Of a stretch of DNA of 64,000 nt, positions 47,185 through 55,230 are shown one piece after another. The translations under genes were made by a program, and so were the position numbers. The notes below the pieces were generated by a model. It searched no databases, was not told the origin of the DNA, and was given only the letters and a program-made list of their open reading frames with translations. The stretch lies in contig SMDA01000003.1 of assembly GCA_004346645.1 (NCBI GenBank), positions 248,001 through 312,000 on the forward strand, given 5' to 3'. The DNA is from Gulbenkiania mobilis. GTDB taxonomy: Bacteria > Pseudomonadota > Gammaproteobacteria > Burkholderiales > Chromobacteriaceae. How positions within the stretch are numbered: the first letter of the stretch is position 1; each line of letters starts with the position of its first letter.

Positions 47185-48996
47185 GTGCTGGTCTTCGACT
47201 ATCGAGAGCGCGACCGCAGGGCCGTCGTCTACTGGGACGAGGCTGACGCGAAATCGGCCTGGGTCGGAATAGCCAAGGACATGCTTATCTCGTCCACCAA
47301 GGAGTCCAGCGCGGAGGGCGCGACCGCCGTGAGCGTTCCGTGGTGGAGCTTTCTGGCGCTGCGCCCGGAGATTCTTGACCTAATCAAGGGATTCAGACTC
47401 AAGAGCAACGAGCACTTCCAAATCACCGAGGCGGCGACCGCCCATCTCGGCGCCGCGCATCAGCGAGCCATCGGATACGATCAGGCGACCAATGCCGTTC
47501 GTCTCTCGGACGAGGAACTCGCGGAAAAACTGAAAGCCGCCGGGTTCGTCAGAAATCTCACGCCGCAGCAGACTCGAAACGTGAAGCTCCTCGGCGCGCT
47601 GCCGGCAGGAGCCACCTTCTCCGTTCCTGGGGCGGGCAAGACGACCGAGGCGCTGGCGACTTTTGCCTGTCGAGCTCAGCCGGAGGACCGCCTGCTGGTC
47701 ATCGCGCCGAAGAACGCCTTCGCCGCCTGGGACGAACAGTTGGATTCGTGTCTGCCCGGCATGGGAGCGTTCGTGCGCCTGAGAAAGGGCGACAAGATTC
47801 CCGGTCAGTTGCGAGCGGACCCGCGCTTCATGATTATTGGCTATCAGCAACTCGCCAGAGTGAGGGAGGCGATATCCGAGCATCTCGCAGGGCGTCGCGT
47901 CCACGTATTCCTCGACGAGAGCCACCGGATCAAGGGCAGGAACAACATCTCCACCGACGCCGTTCTCGGCTTCTCCCATCTGCCCGTCAGCAAGCTGGTC
48001 ATGTCCGGCACGCCGATGCCTCAGGCTCCGTCCGATCTGCTTCCTCAGTTCAACTTCCTCTTTCCGGAAATCAAGGCTGCGGAAGAGAACGTCATCGACT
48101 TGGTCAAGCCGATCTATGTGCGGACGAACAAGACCGAGCTCGGCTTGCCGCCGGTAACCAGGCTTCGAAAGACGCTGACAATGGACCCGCTTCAGGCTCG
48201 TCTATACGAACTCATGAAGAGCGAGGTGGCACGAGAGGCCGCCAATGCCCTGAGCCAGACGGGCAAGCAGCGTTTCAGGCATCTCGGTCGCTCCGTTGCC
48301 AGAATCCTTCAGTTCGTGTCCAACACGGCCCTGCTGGCCGAGGAGATAACCTTCGCGCACTCGAAGGAGCTAGCGCAAGCAATCTCCGAAGGACGCGGCC
48401 CGAAGTTGAGATACGTCATGAAGCGCGCTCGTTCCTTGGCGCGAGAAGGCAAGAAGGTGCTGATCTGGTCGTCGTTCGTGAAGAACGTCGAATTTCTGGC
48501 CGAGAAACTTCAGGACTTGGGGGCCGTTTTCATCCACGGCGGCGTGGATGCCGGGGACGAGGATGACGACGAGACGCGCGAGGGGAAGATTCGTCTCTTC
48601 CACGACGATCCGGGAGTCATGGTGATGGTCGCCAACCCCGCCGCCGCAGGGGAAGGCATAAGTCTCCATACGGTCTGCCACCACGCCATCTATCTCGATC
48701 GAAACTTCAACGCCGCGCAGTATCTTCAGTCCGAGGATCGCATCCATCGACTTGGCCTCTCGCAAAATCAGCAGACCACCATCGAAATCGTCGAATGCGC
48801 GGGCACTGTGGACGAGACGGTCCGCCAGAGGCTGGAGTTCAAGGTCGCTCAGATGGCGGACGCCTTGAACGACTCGGGCCTGAAAATCGCCCCGGTGCCT
48901 ATGGACCCCGACGAGGAGGACGAGGACTTTGGCGGGACCGGGCTCGACGAAGGGGATGTCAGAGCTCTTCTAGCCTCTCTCGGAGGCGGAATATGA
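47185..48996 (+). CDS. SNF2-type superfamily 2 helicase
   Basis: 603 aa from GTG 47185, 4 bases after the ParB-like stop. Motif I SVPGAGKTTEAL (147-157), motif II FLDESHRIK (DESH 244-247), motif III VMSGTPMPQ, motif V NPAAAGEGISL and motif VI QSEDRIHRLGLSQ. The N-terminal 120 residues are a separate domain. SNF2 ATPases translocate on duplex DNA and power several restriction systems. The C-terminal tail is very acidic. Confidence 0.92.
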   Translation: MLVFDYRERDRRAVVYWDEADAKSAWVGIAKDMLISSTKESSAEGATAVSVPWWSFLALRPEILDLIKGFRLKSNEHFQITEAATAHLGAAHQRAIGYDQATNAVRLSDEELAEKLKAAGFVRNLTPQQTRNVKLLGALPAGATFSVPGAGKTTEALATFACRAQPEDRLLVIAPKNAFAAWDEQLDSCLPGMGAFVRLRKGDKIPGQLRADPRFMIIGYQQLARVREAISEHLAGRRVHVFLDESHRIKGRNNISTDAVLGFSHLPVSKLVMSGTPMPQAPSDLLPQFNFLFPEIKAAEENVIDLVKPIYVRTNKTELGLPPVTRLRKTLTMDPLQARLYELMKSEVAREAANALSQTGKQRFRHLGRSVARILQFVSNTALLAEEITFAHSKELAQAISEGRGPKLRYVMKRARSLAREGKKVLIWSSFVKNVEFLAEKLQDLGAVFIHGGVDAGDEDDDETREGKIRLFHDDPGVMVMVANPAAAGEGISLHTVCHHAIYLDRNFNAAQYLQSEDRIHRLGLSQNQQTTIEIVECAGTVDETVRQRLEFKVAQMADALNDSGLKIAPVPMDPDEEDEDFGGTGLDEGDVRALLASLGGGI

Positions 48997-49847
48997 GACC
49001 CATGTCCCCGAGTGTGGCTTTCGGCTGCATAGAACTGCTCTCTGTGGTGGAAAGCTACCCTCTGCTTCCCGGCGGAGTCCACTCGCTGTCCTTGGGAGCC
49101 GTTCCGTCGCAGGACATACTGGACGCTGCGCTGGACATTCGCTGGCTGTCGGTGGGTACTGACGGCTTCCTCAAGCCTACTCCGCGAGGCGAGCGAGCCC
49201 TAGCCGCCCCAAGCAGTCGCGCCAAGCTGCGTGTTCTGGTGCTGGACCACATCGACGCGCGAGATCCTCCTTGGCTTCAATTGGCCTCCTCGGGGCGCCG
49301 CGAGGTGCTGATGCACGCTCCAAAGGAGCTAAGACAAATATTCGTCGAAGCGGGGCTCGCCTATGACGGGGACGCGGAGACCGTGGCCTTCTGGGATGCC
49401 TTGGCGAGCCGGGCACGTGGCATCAGAGACGAAGCACTGACGGAAATCGGAAGGACCGGCGAGCGCCTGACTCTGGAATACGAGAAGCGCAGAACGGGCG
49501 CCGACCCGAAATGGGTCGCCTTGGACAGCAACTCGGACGGTTACGACGTCCTTTCGAGGCTCGACATGGGTGACTCCCGCAGGCTGGTGATCGAGGTGAA
49601 GACGAGCACTCAGGGACTGGCCGGATATTTTTACGTTTCGCGCAACGAATGGGAGGTGGCCGAAGATGCCTTATTCCACGCCTTTCATCTTTGGGACGTT
49701 TCGAGCGACACGCCGCGTCTCGCCGTTTTGGACCCCGGCGAGGTGAGAGAGCACGCTCCAACGGACGGAGGCATGGGGTTGTGGCAGTCAGTGCGCATAC
49801 CGTTCGCCGCCTTCGGCGACGCTTTCAGGACGGTCGCTCTGACCTGA
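48993..49847 (+). CDS. DUF3883-domain protein with Mrr-like nuclease fold
   Basis: 284 aa from ATG 48993, overlapping the helicase stop (ATGA) with GGAGG upstream. Residues 152-210 carry the DUF3883 pattern: GE (156-157), then WVALDSNSDGYDV with Asp182, and IEVKT with Glu201-x-Lys203. Together these form a plausible D-ExK restriction-endonuclease-like site. N-terminal 150 residues are helical and unknown. As the only protein here with an intact nuclease motif, it is the likely effector of the cassette. Confidence 0.8.
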   Translation: MRPMSPSVAFGCIELLSVVESYPLLPGGVHSLSLGAVPSQDILDAALDIRWLSVGTDGFLKPTPRGERALAAPSSRAKLRVLVLDHIDARDPPWLQLASSGRREVLMHAPKELRQIFVEAGLAYDGDAETVAFWDALASRARGIRDEALTEIGRTGERLTLEYEKRRTGADPKWVALDSNSDGYDVLSRLDMGDSRRLVIEVKTSTQGLAGYFYVSRNEWEVAEDALFHAFHLWDVSSDTPRLAVLDPGEVREHAPTDGGMGLWQSVRIPFAAFGDAFRTVALT

Positions 49848-49980
49848 GGCAAGGGAGGCTTGGTTTCTTGTTTTTTTCAAGCGGTCGCCGGGTAGCGCTA
49901 AGAGAGTGCTACTTGTCCGCTTTGGCCGAATTGCCGTCCTCGGTGTGAGCGAACTGTTTCCATTTGTCAGGCAAAAAGAC

Positions 49981-50010
49981 AAAAGCCCCAACCGTTTCCG
50001 GTTGGGGCTC
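49981..50010 (-). terminator. Terminator of the island tRNA-Ile gene
   Basis: GCCCCAACC/GGTTGGGGC stem with TTTT tail on the minus strand. Confidence 0.85.
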
Positions 50011-50016
50011 TGACTT

Positions 50017-50301
50017 TGGTGGGCCCGCAGGGACTTGAACCCTGGACCAAAGGATTCGGGTTTGTGTGACTTTCGCCACTCCCTGGACTATGCCTTCACC
50101 GTAGCTTTCGCCTTAGGTGGGTGCCGTCTAGTCTCTACACCTTCAACGATGTTTTCGCATCGAAGCTTGGCTCGGCGTTGCCGTATGCGTTACCGCACTT
50201 AGGGTTCGCCGAATTTGACACCATCCCATACGCAGTTTCCAAACGTATGGCACAACTTAACGCTATGAGTCCTCTGCTCTGACCGACTGAGCTACAGGCC
50301 C
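50017..50301 (-). tRNA. tRNA-Ile(CAU) (lysidine type) interrupted by a group I intron
   Basis: Exon 1 is 50301-50265 and exon 2 is 50056-50017. Acceptor GGGCCTG/CGGGCCC, D arm GCTC-GAGC, anticodon stem GAGGA/TCCTT with loop CTCATAA, T arm CAGGG-TTCAAGT-CCCTG, discriminator A and encoded CCA. CAU with this acceptor is the minor isoleucine tRNA read after lysidine modification. It differs from the host tRNA halves in acceptor, D loop and T arm, so it came with the island. It follows the host 5' half on the same strand and may be read from the host tRNA promoter. Confidence 0.95.
50057..50264 (-). ncRNA. Group I (IC3-type) self-splicing intron in tRNA-Ile
   Basis: 208 nt inserted after the CAU anticodon. 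The 5' exon U (CAU) pairs with GUG in the internal guide sequence (TTAAGTTGTG), giving the U-G splice-site wobble, and the intron ends in G (omega-G). Core segments GGATGGTGTCAAATTCGGCG, CAACGCCGAGCCAAGCTTCG, AGAGACTAGACGGCACCCACC and GGCATAGTCCAGGGAGTGGC (first two and last shown, third by its ends) closely match my recollection of the Azoarcus tRNA-Ile(CAU) intron. L2 carries a GGAAAC (GAAA tetraloop). No homing endonuclease is encoded. Confidence 0.93.
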
Positions 50302-50469
50302 GAAACTACAACGCCGAAAAGCCCTGAACTGGCGACCTTCCGGTTTGCCGTTCTCTGGACCAGACATGCACCAGACAACGGTTTTACTGCTGGTTCAGGT
50401 GGGGGTGAAACCACCTGAACCGTTTGAAACTAAAGCAAAACTTCTTATGCGCTTCCCTGATGCAGAAGA
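50302..50469. other. Right end of the island, non-coding with repeats
   Basis: Holds a perfect inverted repeat GGTTCAGGTGG/CCACCTGAACC (50392-50402 and 50411-50421) and two ACCAGACA direct repeats (about 50359-50378). These are plausible recombinase or directionality-factor arm sites. No supported gene. Confidence 0.5.
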
Positions 50470-50509
50470 ATTATGAGTCCTCTGCTCTAACCGACTGAGC
50501 TAAAGGCCC
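50470..50509 (-). pseudogene. 5' half of host tRNA-Ile(CAU), cut in the anticodon loop
   Basis: Minus strand reads GGGCCTTTAGCTCAGTCGG, D-arm close, anticodon 5' stem and CTCATAAT, then diverges into island sequence. Together with 41846-41890 it makes a complete tRNA. Right attachment junction. Confidence 0.9.
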
Positions 50510-50520
50510 GATGGGCGCGC

Positions 50521-50526
50521 ATTATA
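50521..50526 (-). promoter_or_regulatory. -10 box of the host tRNA-Ile promoter
   Basis: TATAAT on the minus strand, then a GC-rich discriminator (GCGCGC) before tRNA base 1, as in stable-RNA promoters. It would now transcribe the 5' half and the island tRNA beyond. The -35 falls inside the rpoD end and is weak. Confidence 0.6.
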
Positions 50527-50540
50527 GCAAATAAAGCGGC

Positions 50541-52463
50541 TTACTGATTGCCCGGTTCGTTGTCCAGGAAGCTGCGCAGGCGTTCCGAGCGGGTCGGATG
50601 ACGCAGCTTGCGCAGGGCCTTGGCCTCGATCTGGCGGATCCGCTCGCGGGTCACGTCGAACTGCTTGCCCACCTCTTCCAGCGTGTGGTCGGTGTTCATG
50701 TCGATGCCGAAGCGCATCCGCAGCACTTTGGCTTCGCGCGGCGTCAGCGTATCCAGCACCTCCTTGGTCGCGTCCTTGAGGCTGGAATACATTGCGGCCT
50801 CGGAAGGGGCCATGGTGACCGAATCCTCGATGAAGTCGCCAAGATGCGAGTCGTCGTCGTCCCCGATCGGCGTTTCCATGGAGATCGGCTCCTTGGAGAT
50901 CTTCATGATCTTGCGGATCTTCTCCTCGGGCATCTCCATCTTCTCGGCCAGTTCTGCCGGGTCCGGCTCGCGGCCAGTCTCCTGCAGGATCTGCCGGCTG
51001 ATCCGGTTCATCTTGTTGATCGTTTCGATCATGTGCACCGGAATGCGGATGGTGCGCGCCTGATCGGCAATCGAACGGGTGATGGCCTGACGGATCCACC
51101 AAGTGGCATAGGTGGAGAACTTGTAGCCGCGACGGTATTCGAACTTGTCCACTGCCTTCATCAGGCCGATGTTGCCTTCCTGGATCAGATCGAGGAACTG
51201 CAGGCCGCGGTTGGTGTACTTCTTGGCAATCGAGATCACCAGGCGCAGGTTGGCCTCGATCATTTCCTTCTTGGCACGGCGCGCCTTGGATTCGCCCGTC
51301 GACATCTGACGGTTGATTTCCTTGAGCGCCTTGATCGGCAGCATCGTGCGCTCCTGCAACGCGGCAAGCTTGCTCTGCTTTTCGATGATCGCATACTGAA
51401 AGCGCTGCAGCGCTTCGGACCATGGCTTGCCGGAGTCGATTTCGCCCTCCACCCACTCCAGATTGGTCTCGTTGCCCGGAAAAGTCTGGATGAAATGCTC
51501 CCGACCCATCCGCACCCGCGACACACAGATGTCCTGAATGTCACGCTCGTAGCTGCGGATCTCGTTCACACTGCTGCGAAGCGAATCGCACAGGCTTTCG
51601 ATCTGGCGGGTGGAGAAGCGGATCTTCATGAACTCTTCGGTGATCGCTTCTTGCAGGGCCAGGTAGTTCTCGCCCTTGTGGCCTTCCTTCTTGAGGGCCT
51701 TGATCATCTTCTCGAAGAGTGCGCGCACCCGCGTGAAGTGCTCGGCCGCCTGGCGCTTGAGCTCCTCCAGGTTGGCACTGTTGACGGCGCTCGGATCGGC
51801 CTCTTCGCCTTCTTCCTCGTCCTCCAGCAGGGCGTCCTCGCCCTCCTCGGCCGGCTCGGCAAAGGGCACCTCTTCCTCGGCGGCTTCGGCCTCGGGGTCG
51901 ATGAAGCCGTCCACCACCTCATCGATGCGAAGTTCTTCCTTTTCCACGCGCTCGTACAGCGCCAGCACCTCGGCGATCGTGCCTGGGCAGGCCGAGATCG
52001 CCTGGATCATGTACTTGAGGCCGTCCTCAATGCGCTTGGCGATTTCGATCTCGCCTTCGCGGGTAAGGAGTTCCACCGAGCCCATCTCACGCATATACAT
52101 ACGCACCGGGTCGGTGGTGCGGCCGAATTCGGAATCTACCGAAGACAGGGCTGCTTCGGCTTCCTCCACCGCATCCTCGTCGGCCACAGCCGGCGTCGCA
52201 TCGGACATCAGCAGCGTTTCGGCGTCAGGCGCTTCGTCGTAGACCTGTATGCCGAGACCCTGGATCATCGTGACGATGTTCTCGATCTGCTCGGCGTCGG
52301 AGACGTCTTCGGGCAGGTGGTCATTAATCTCGGCGTAGGTGAGATAACCCCGCTCTTTGCCCAGCGCGATGAGCTGGCGCAGCCGCTTACGCTGCTCTTC
52401 CAGGCTCATCGGCGCTTGGGAATTGTCCTGCACATCCTTTTGATTTTCGGGAGAGGCCGCCAT
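50541..52463 (-). CDS. rpoD: RNA polymerase primary sigma factor (sigma-70)
   Basis: 640 aa. Region 1.1, an acidic non-conserved region ([26 protein letters not shown] pattern at about 190-220), then region 2 with [33 protein letters not shown] and [12 protein letters not shown], region 3 and region 4 helix-turn-helix ending [17 protein letters not shown]. Last gene of the macromolecular synthesis operon. The host tRNA-Ile lies 32 bases after its stop. Confidence 0.99.
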   Translation of the reverse strand: MAASPENQKDVQDNSQAPMSLEEQRKRLRQLIALGKERGYLTYAEINDHLPEDVSDAEQIENIVTMIQGLGIQVYDEAPDAETLLMSDATPAVADEDAVEEAEAALSSVDSEFGRTTDPVRMYMREMGSVELLTREGEIEIAKRIEDGLKYMIQAISACPGTIAEVLALYERVEKEELRIDEVVDGFIDPEAEAAEEEVPFAEPAEEGEDALLEDEEEGEEADPSAVNSANLEELKRQAAEHFTRVRALFEKMIKALKKEGHKGENYLALQEAITEEFMKIRFSTRQIESLCDSLRSSVNEIRSYERDIQDICVSRVRMGREHFIQTFPGNETNLEWVEGEIDSGKPWSEALQRFQYAIIEKQSKLAALQERTMLPIKALKEINRQMSTGESKARRAKKEMIEANLRLVISIAKKYTNRGLQFLDLIQEGNIGLMKAVDKFEYRRGYKFSTYATWWIRQAITRSIADQARTIRIPVHMIETINKMNRISRQILQETGREPDPAELAEKMEMPEEKIRKIMKISKEPISMETPIGDDDDSHLGDFIEDSVTMAPSEAAMYSSLKDATKEVLDTLTPREAKVLRMRFGIDMNTDHTLEEVGKQFDVTRERIRQIEAKALRKLRHPTRSERLRSFLDNEPGNQ

Positions 52464-52536
52464 TTCGCTTCCTGCTGTAAATTAAAGCCGAAAAAACAGT
52501 TAAGTATATCACAAAAGGCCGTTCTTTGCCGGCCGA

Positions 52537-54312
52537 TCAGCCACCATCGCGGCTGAGCAGTGCCAGCAACAAGCGCCTTTCTTCCGGAGTCAGCGCGGAG
52601 AGCCCTTCGTGTCGCTCCTTACGCTTGAGTTCCTCCAGTTGCGCCGTGCGCAACAGGTCCAGAAGTTTGCGGTTGCCTTCGCTAAACTGTTGTCGTGCTT
52701 CGTCTGTGGGTGAATTGAATTCTTCCGGGTCCTGCATTGCATTCTGCAGCACGGTGGCCACGAGGCCTTCGTACGGTGTGCCCCGCAGGCTTTCGACCAG
52801 CTGCGCCGGTGTAGGGGGGGTCTCACTTTCACGCGCCTTTTCGGCCAACGTGGCCAGACAGGCCATGTCGTCCGTCAGCGGCGCACTTTCGGGCAGATTG
52901 ACATCGACGGCCCACTGCGGGTTCATCAGCAGCCAGCGCAGCTGGCGCTTGGCGATGGGAGTCACGGCCAGTCGCTCCGAATGCTCCGGCAGCCGGTAGC
53001 TGCGTCGGCCGGAACGCTGCGGTCGTGGCGCGCCCATCATCTGGTCCAACTCGTCCACTTCCACACCGACGATCTCGGCCAGACGCTTGCGCAGCATGAA
53101 CCCCAGCGCTGGCGCCTGAACCTGGGCCAGCAAAGGGGCCGCCATGCGCACCAGATCAGCCTTGCCCTCCGCCGCCTCGATATCGACCCGGCTAACCAGC
53201 TCGCGGACGAAGTAGCTCGAGAGCGGCAGGGCCTCGTCGTCCAAACTGCGCTCGAAGGCTTCCGGGCCCAACGCCCTGACAAAACTGTCAGGATCATGTT
53301 CTGAGGGCAAAAACAGGAAATACAAGGCCTTGCCGTCGGCTAGCTGCGGCAGGCTGTTTTCCAAGGCCCGCCAGGCGGCCTTGCGCCCGGCAGCGTCCCC
53401 GTCGAAGCAGAAGTAGATGGCATCCGCGTGACGCATCAGCTTGCGCACATGCTCGCCGGTGGTGGCGGTCCCCAGCGTAGCCACGGCATAGCCCACGCCA
53501 TACTGCGCGAGGGCCACCACGTCCATGTAGCCTTCCACCACCAGCACGCGGTTGCGCTCACGGATCGCCTGTCGCGCTTCGTACAGGCCGTACAACTCGC
53601 GCCCCTTCTCGAAGAGCGGGGTTTCCGGCGAGTTGAGATATTTGGGTTCGCCCTTACCCAGCACGCGCCCACCAAATGCGATCACAGCGCCGCGCTGATT
53701 GCGGATGGGAAACATCACACGGCCACGGAAGCGATCGTAGCGACGCTTTTCCTCGTTCTCGATCACCAGCCCGGCTTCCACCAGCCGGTCATCCAGATAA
53801 TTCGGAAAGATGGTCTGCAGGCCCTGCCAGTCGTCGGGGGCATAGCCCAGGCCAAAACGGGCAGCAACTTCGCCCGTCAGGCCCCGACCCTTGAGATAAG
53901 CCACCGCCTCCGGGGCCTGCTTGAGCATCTGCTTGTAATGGCGGGCGGCCTGCTCCATCAGGTCTTCGAGTGAGGTCTGACGTTCGCGCGCCTGCCGACT
54001 GGCCTGAGGGTTGGCCGAACGCACTTCCGGCACCGGCAAACCAATCCCCTCCGCCAGCAGGCGCACCGCATCGACAAAGCCCAGCCCCTGGTATTCCATC
54101 ACGAACCCGATGGCCGAACCGTGTGCGCCACAGCCAAAGCAATGGTAGAACTGCTTGGTGGGGCTGACGGTGAAGGACGGTGACTTTTCCTTGTGGAAGG
54201 GACAGCAGGCCAGGTAGTTCTGGCCTGCCTTCTTCAGCGGCACGTACCGGTCCACCACGTCGACGATGTCGACACGGGAGAGGAGCTGGTCGACGAAATC
54301 CTGGGGAATCAT
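52537..54312 (-). CDS. dnaG: DNA primase
   Basis: 591 aa. N-terminal zinc finger CPFHKEKSPSFTVSPTKQFYHCFGCG, Toprim domain with VVEGYMDVVAL and the DxD (CFDGDAAGRKAA), and a C-terminal DnaB-binding helical domain. Starts ATG 54312 and follows yqeY by 43 bases. Confidence 0.98.
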   Translation of the reverse strand: MIPQDFVDQLLSRVDIVDVVDRYVPLKKAGQNYLACCPFHKEKSPSFTVSPTKQFYHCFGCGAHGSAIGFVMEYQGLGFVDAVRLLAEGIGLPVPEVRSANPQASRQARERQTSLEDLMEQAARHYKQMLKQAPEAVAYLKGRGLTGEVAARFGLGYAPDDWQGLQTIFPNYLDDRLVEAGLVIENEEKRRYDRFRGRVMFPIRNQRGAVIAFGGRVLGKGEPKYLNSPETPLFEKGRELYGLYEARQAIRERNRVLVVEGYMDVVALAQYGVGYAVATLGTATTGEHVRKLMRHADAIYFCFDGDAAGRKAAWRALENSLPQLADGKALYFLFLPSEHDPDSFVRALGPEAFERSLDDEALPLSSYFVRELVSRVDIEAAEGKADLVRMAAPLLAQVQAPALGFMLRKRLAEIVGVEVDELDQMMGAPRPQRSGRRSYRLPEHSERLAVTPIAKRQLRWLLMNPQWAVDVNLPESAPLTDDMACLATLAEKARESETPPTPAQLVESLRGTPYEGLVATVLQNAMQDPEEFNSPTDEARQQFSEGNRKLLDLLRTAQLEELKRKERHEGLSALTPEERRLLLALLSRDGG

Positions 54313-54355
54313 CGTCTACCGTCACAGGCGAGGAAAGCGGCAAAAAGGGAAATCG

Positions 54356-54802
54356 TCAGCCTGCCAGTTTCGCTTTGATACGGCCCGAAACCTGGCCCAT
54401 GTCGGCGCGCCCGGCCAGACGGGGCTTGAGCCAGGCCATGACCTTGCCCATGTCCTGCATGGAAGCGGCACCGGTGGCGCCTACCGCCTCGGCAATCAAG
54501 GTATCCACCTCGACTTCGCTCAGCGGCTGCGGCATGTAGGCGGAGAGCACTGCCATCTCGCTTTTTTCCCGGTCAGCCAGATCCTGACGCCCGGCAGCCT
54601 CATACTGGCTGACCGAATCACGCCGTTGCTTGAGCATCTTCTCGATCACGGCCACCACGGCACCGTCGTCCAGTTCGGTCTGTTCGTCCACTTCCTTTTG
54701 CTTGATGGCTGCGATCAGGAGCCGGATGGCAGCCAGCCGGTCGGTCTCGCGGGCCTTCATGGCGGTTTTCATGTCTTCCTGGATACGGGTCTTGAGCGTC
54801 AT
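54356..54802 (-). CDS. yqeY: GatB/YqeY-domain protein
   Basis: 148 aa, all-helical YqeY family (LKTRIQEDMKTAMKARET, ending GQVSGRIKAKLAG) related to the tail domain of GatB. Thought to act on tRNA or amidotransferase complexes. Standard member between rpsU and dnaG in betaproteobacteria. Confidence 0.95.
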   Translation of the reverse strand: MTLKTRIQEDMKTAMKARETDRLAAIRLLIAAIKQKEVDEQTELDDGAVVAVIEKMLKQRRDSVSQYEAAGRQDLADREKSEMAVLSAYMPQPLSEVEVDTLIAEAVGATGAASMQDMGKVMAWLKPRLAGRADMGQVSGRIKAKLAG

Positions 54803-54845
54803 GGCAATCCGATCGTGTCATGGGAAACGGGAGCGTACAAAAGGC

Positions 54846-54872
54846 AAGACCGCAGGGCGGGCCTGCGGTCTT
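54846..54872 (-). terminator. Internal attenuating terminator between rpsU and yqeY
   Basis: AAGACCGCAG/CTGCGGTCTT hairpin with a moderate T tail on the minus strand. Probably lets rpsU be made in excess over dnaG and rpoD, as in the classical operon. Confidence 0.75.
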
Positions 54873-54899
54873 AAGCGTCCAGACTGACCGTTGAAGGTA

Positions 54900-55112
54900 T
54901 CAGTACAGCTTGGGCGGCAGCATCTGGCTGCGGATGCGCTTGTAGTGGCGCTTTACGGCAGCGGCGTGCTTGCGCTTGCGCTCTGCGGTCGGCTTCTCGT
55001 AGAACTCGCGGGCGCGCAGTTCGGTCAGCAGGCCGGTCTTTTCAACGGCGCGCTTGAAACGGCGCATGGCCACTTCAAACGGTTCATTCTCTTTAACGCG
55101 AATGTTCGGCAT
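54900..55112 (-). CDS. rpsU: 30S ribosomal protein S21
   Basis: 70 aa basic protein. [21 protein letters not shown] is the invariant S21 start; the tail is Lys/Arg-rich. First gene of the macromolecular synthesis operon. Confidence 0.98.
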   Translation of the reverse strand: MPNIRVKENEPFEVAMRRFKRAVEKTGLLTELRAREFYEKPTAERKRKHAAAVKRHYKRIRSQMLPPKLY

Positions 55113-55160
55113 TACGTGGAGGTCCTTAACTTATGAAGCGAGGCGCTTGTAAAAACCTGC

Positions 55161-55188
55161 ATTCTAGCAACCTTATCGGGTTTGTAAA
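55161..55188 (-). promoter_or_regulatory. Promoter of the rpsU-yqeY-dnaG-rpoD operon
   Basis: Minus strand TTTACA (55188-55183), 16-base spacer, TAGAAT (55166-55161), about 50 bases before rpsU. Confidence 0.6.
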
Positions 55189-55230
55189 ACCCTGCGAGCA
55201 GGTTTCTCGCCCAGCTGTGCGCTTTATGCA

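Larger units (their letters stand above)
41883..50477. mobile_element. Genomic island integrated in the anticodon loop of tRNA-Ile(CAU)
   Basis: Bounded by two halves of one tRNA gene sharing the 8-base core ATTATGAG (41883-41890 and 50470-50477). Contents: radC, small unknown genes, a methyltransferase-helicase-nuclease cassette and a complete replacement tRNA-Ile(CAU) with group I intron. The host 12-bp signature word is absent inside, which supports foreign origin. No integrase, relaxase or transposase is visible, so the element is probably a remnant or is mobilised in trans. Confidence 0.85.

Noticed and set aside
49919-49930. TTTGGCCGAATT near the island right end as a genome-signature copy
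   Set aside because: Only 9 bases of the 12-bp word match, below the cut used elsewhere, so the island is still counted as free of perfect copies.
50302-50469. C-terminal remnant of an integrase gene at the island right end
   Set aside because: Frames on both strands are short, and no tyrosine-recombinase motif (R...HxxR...Y) could be read. The repeats favour a recombination site region.
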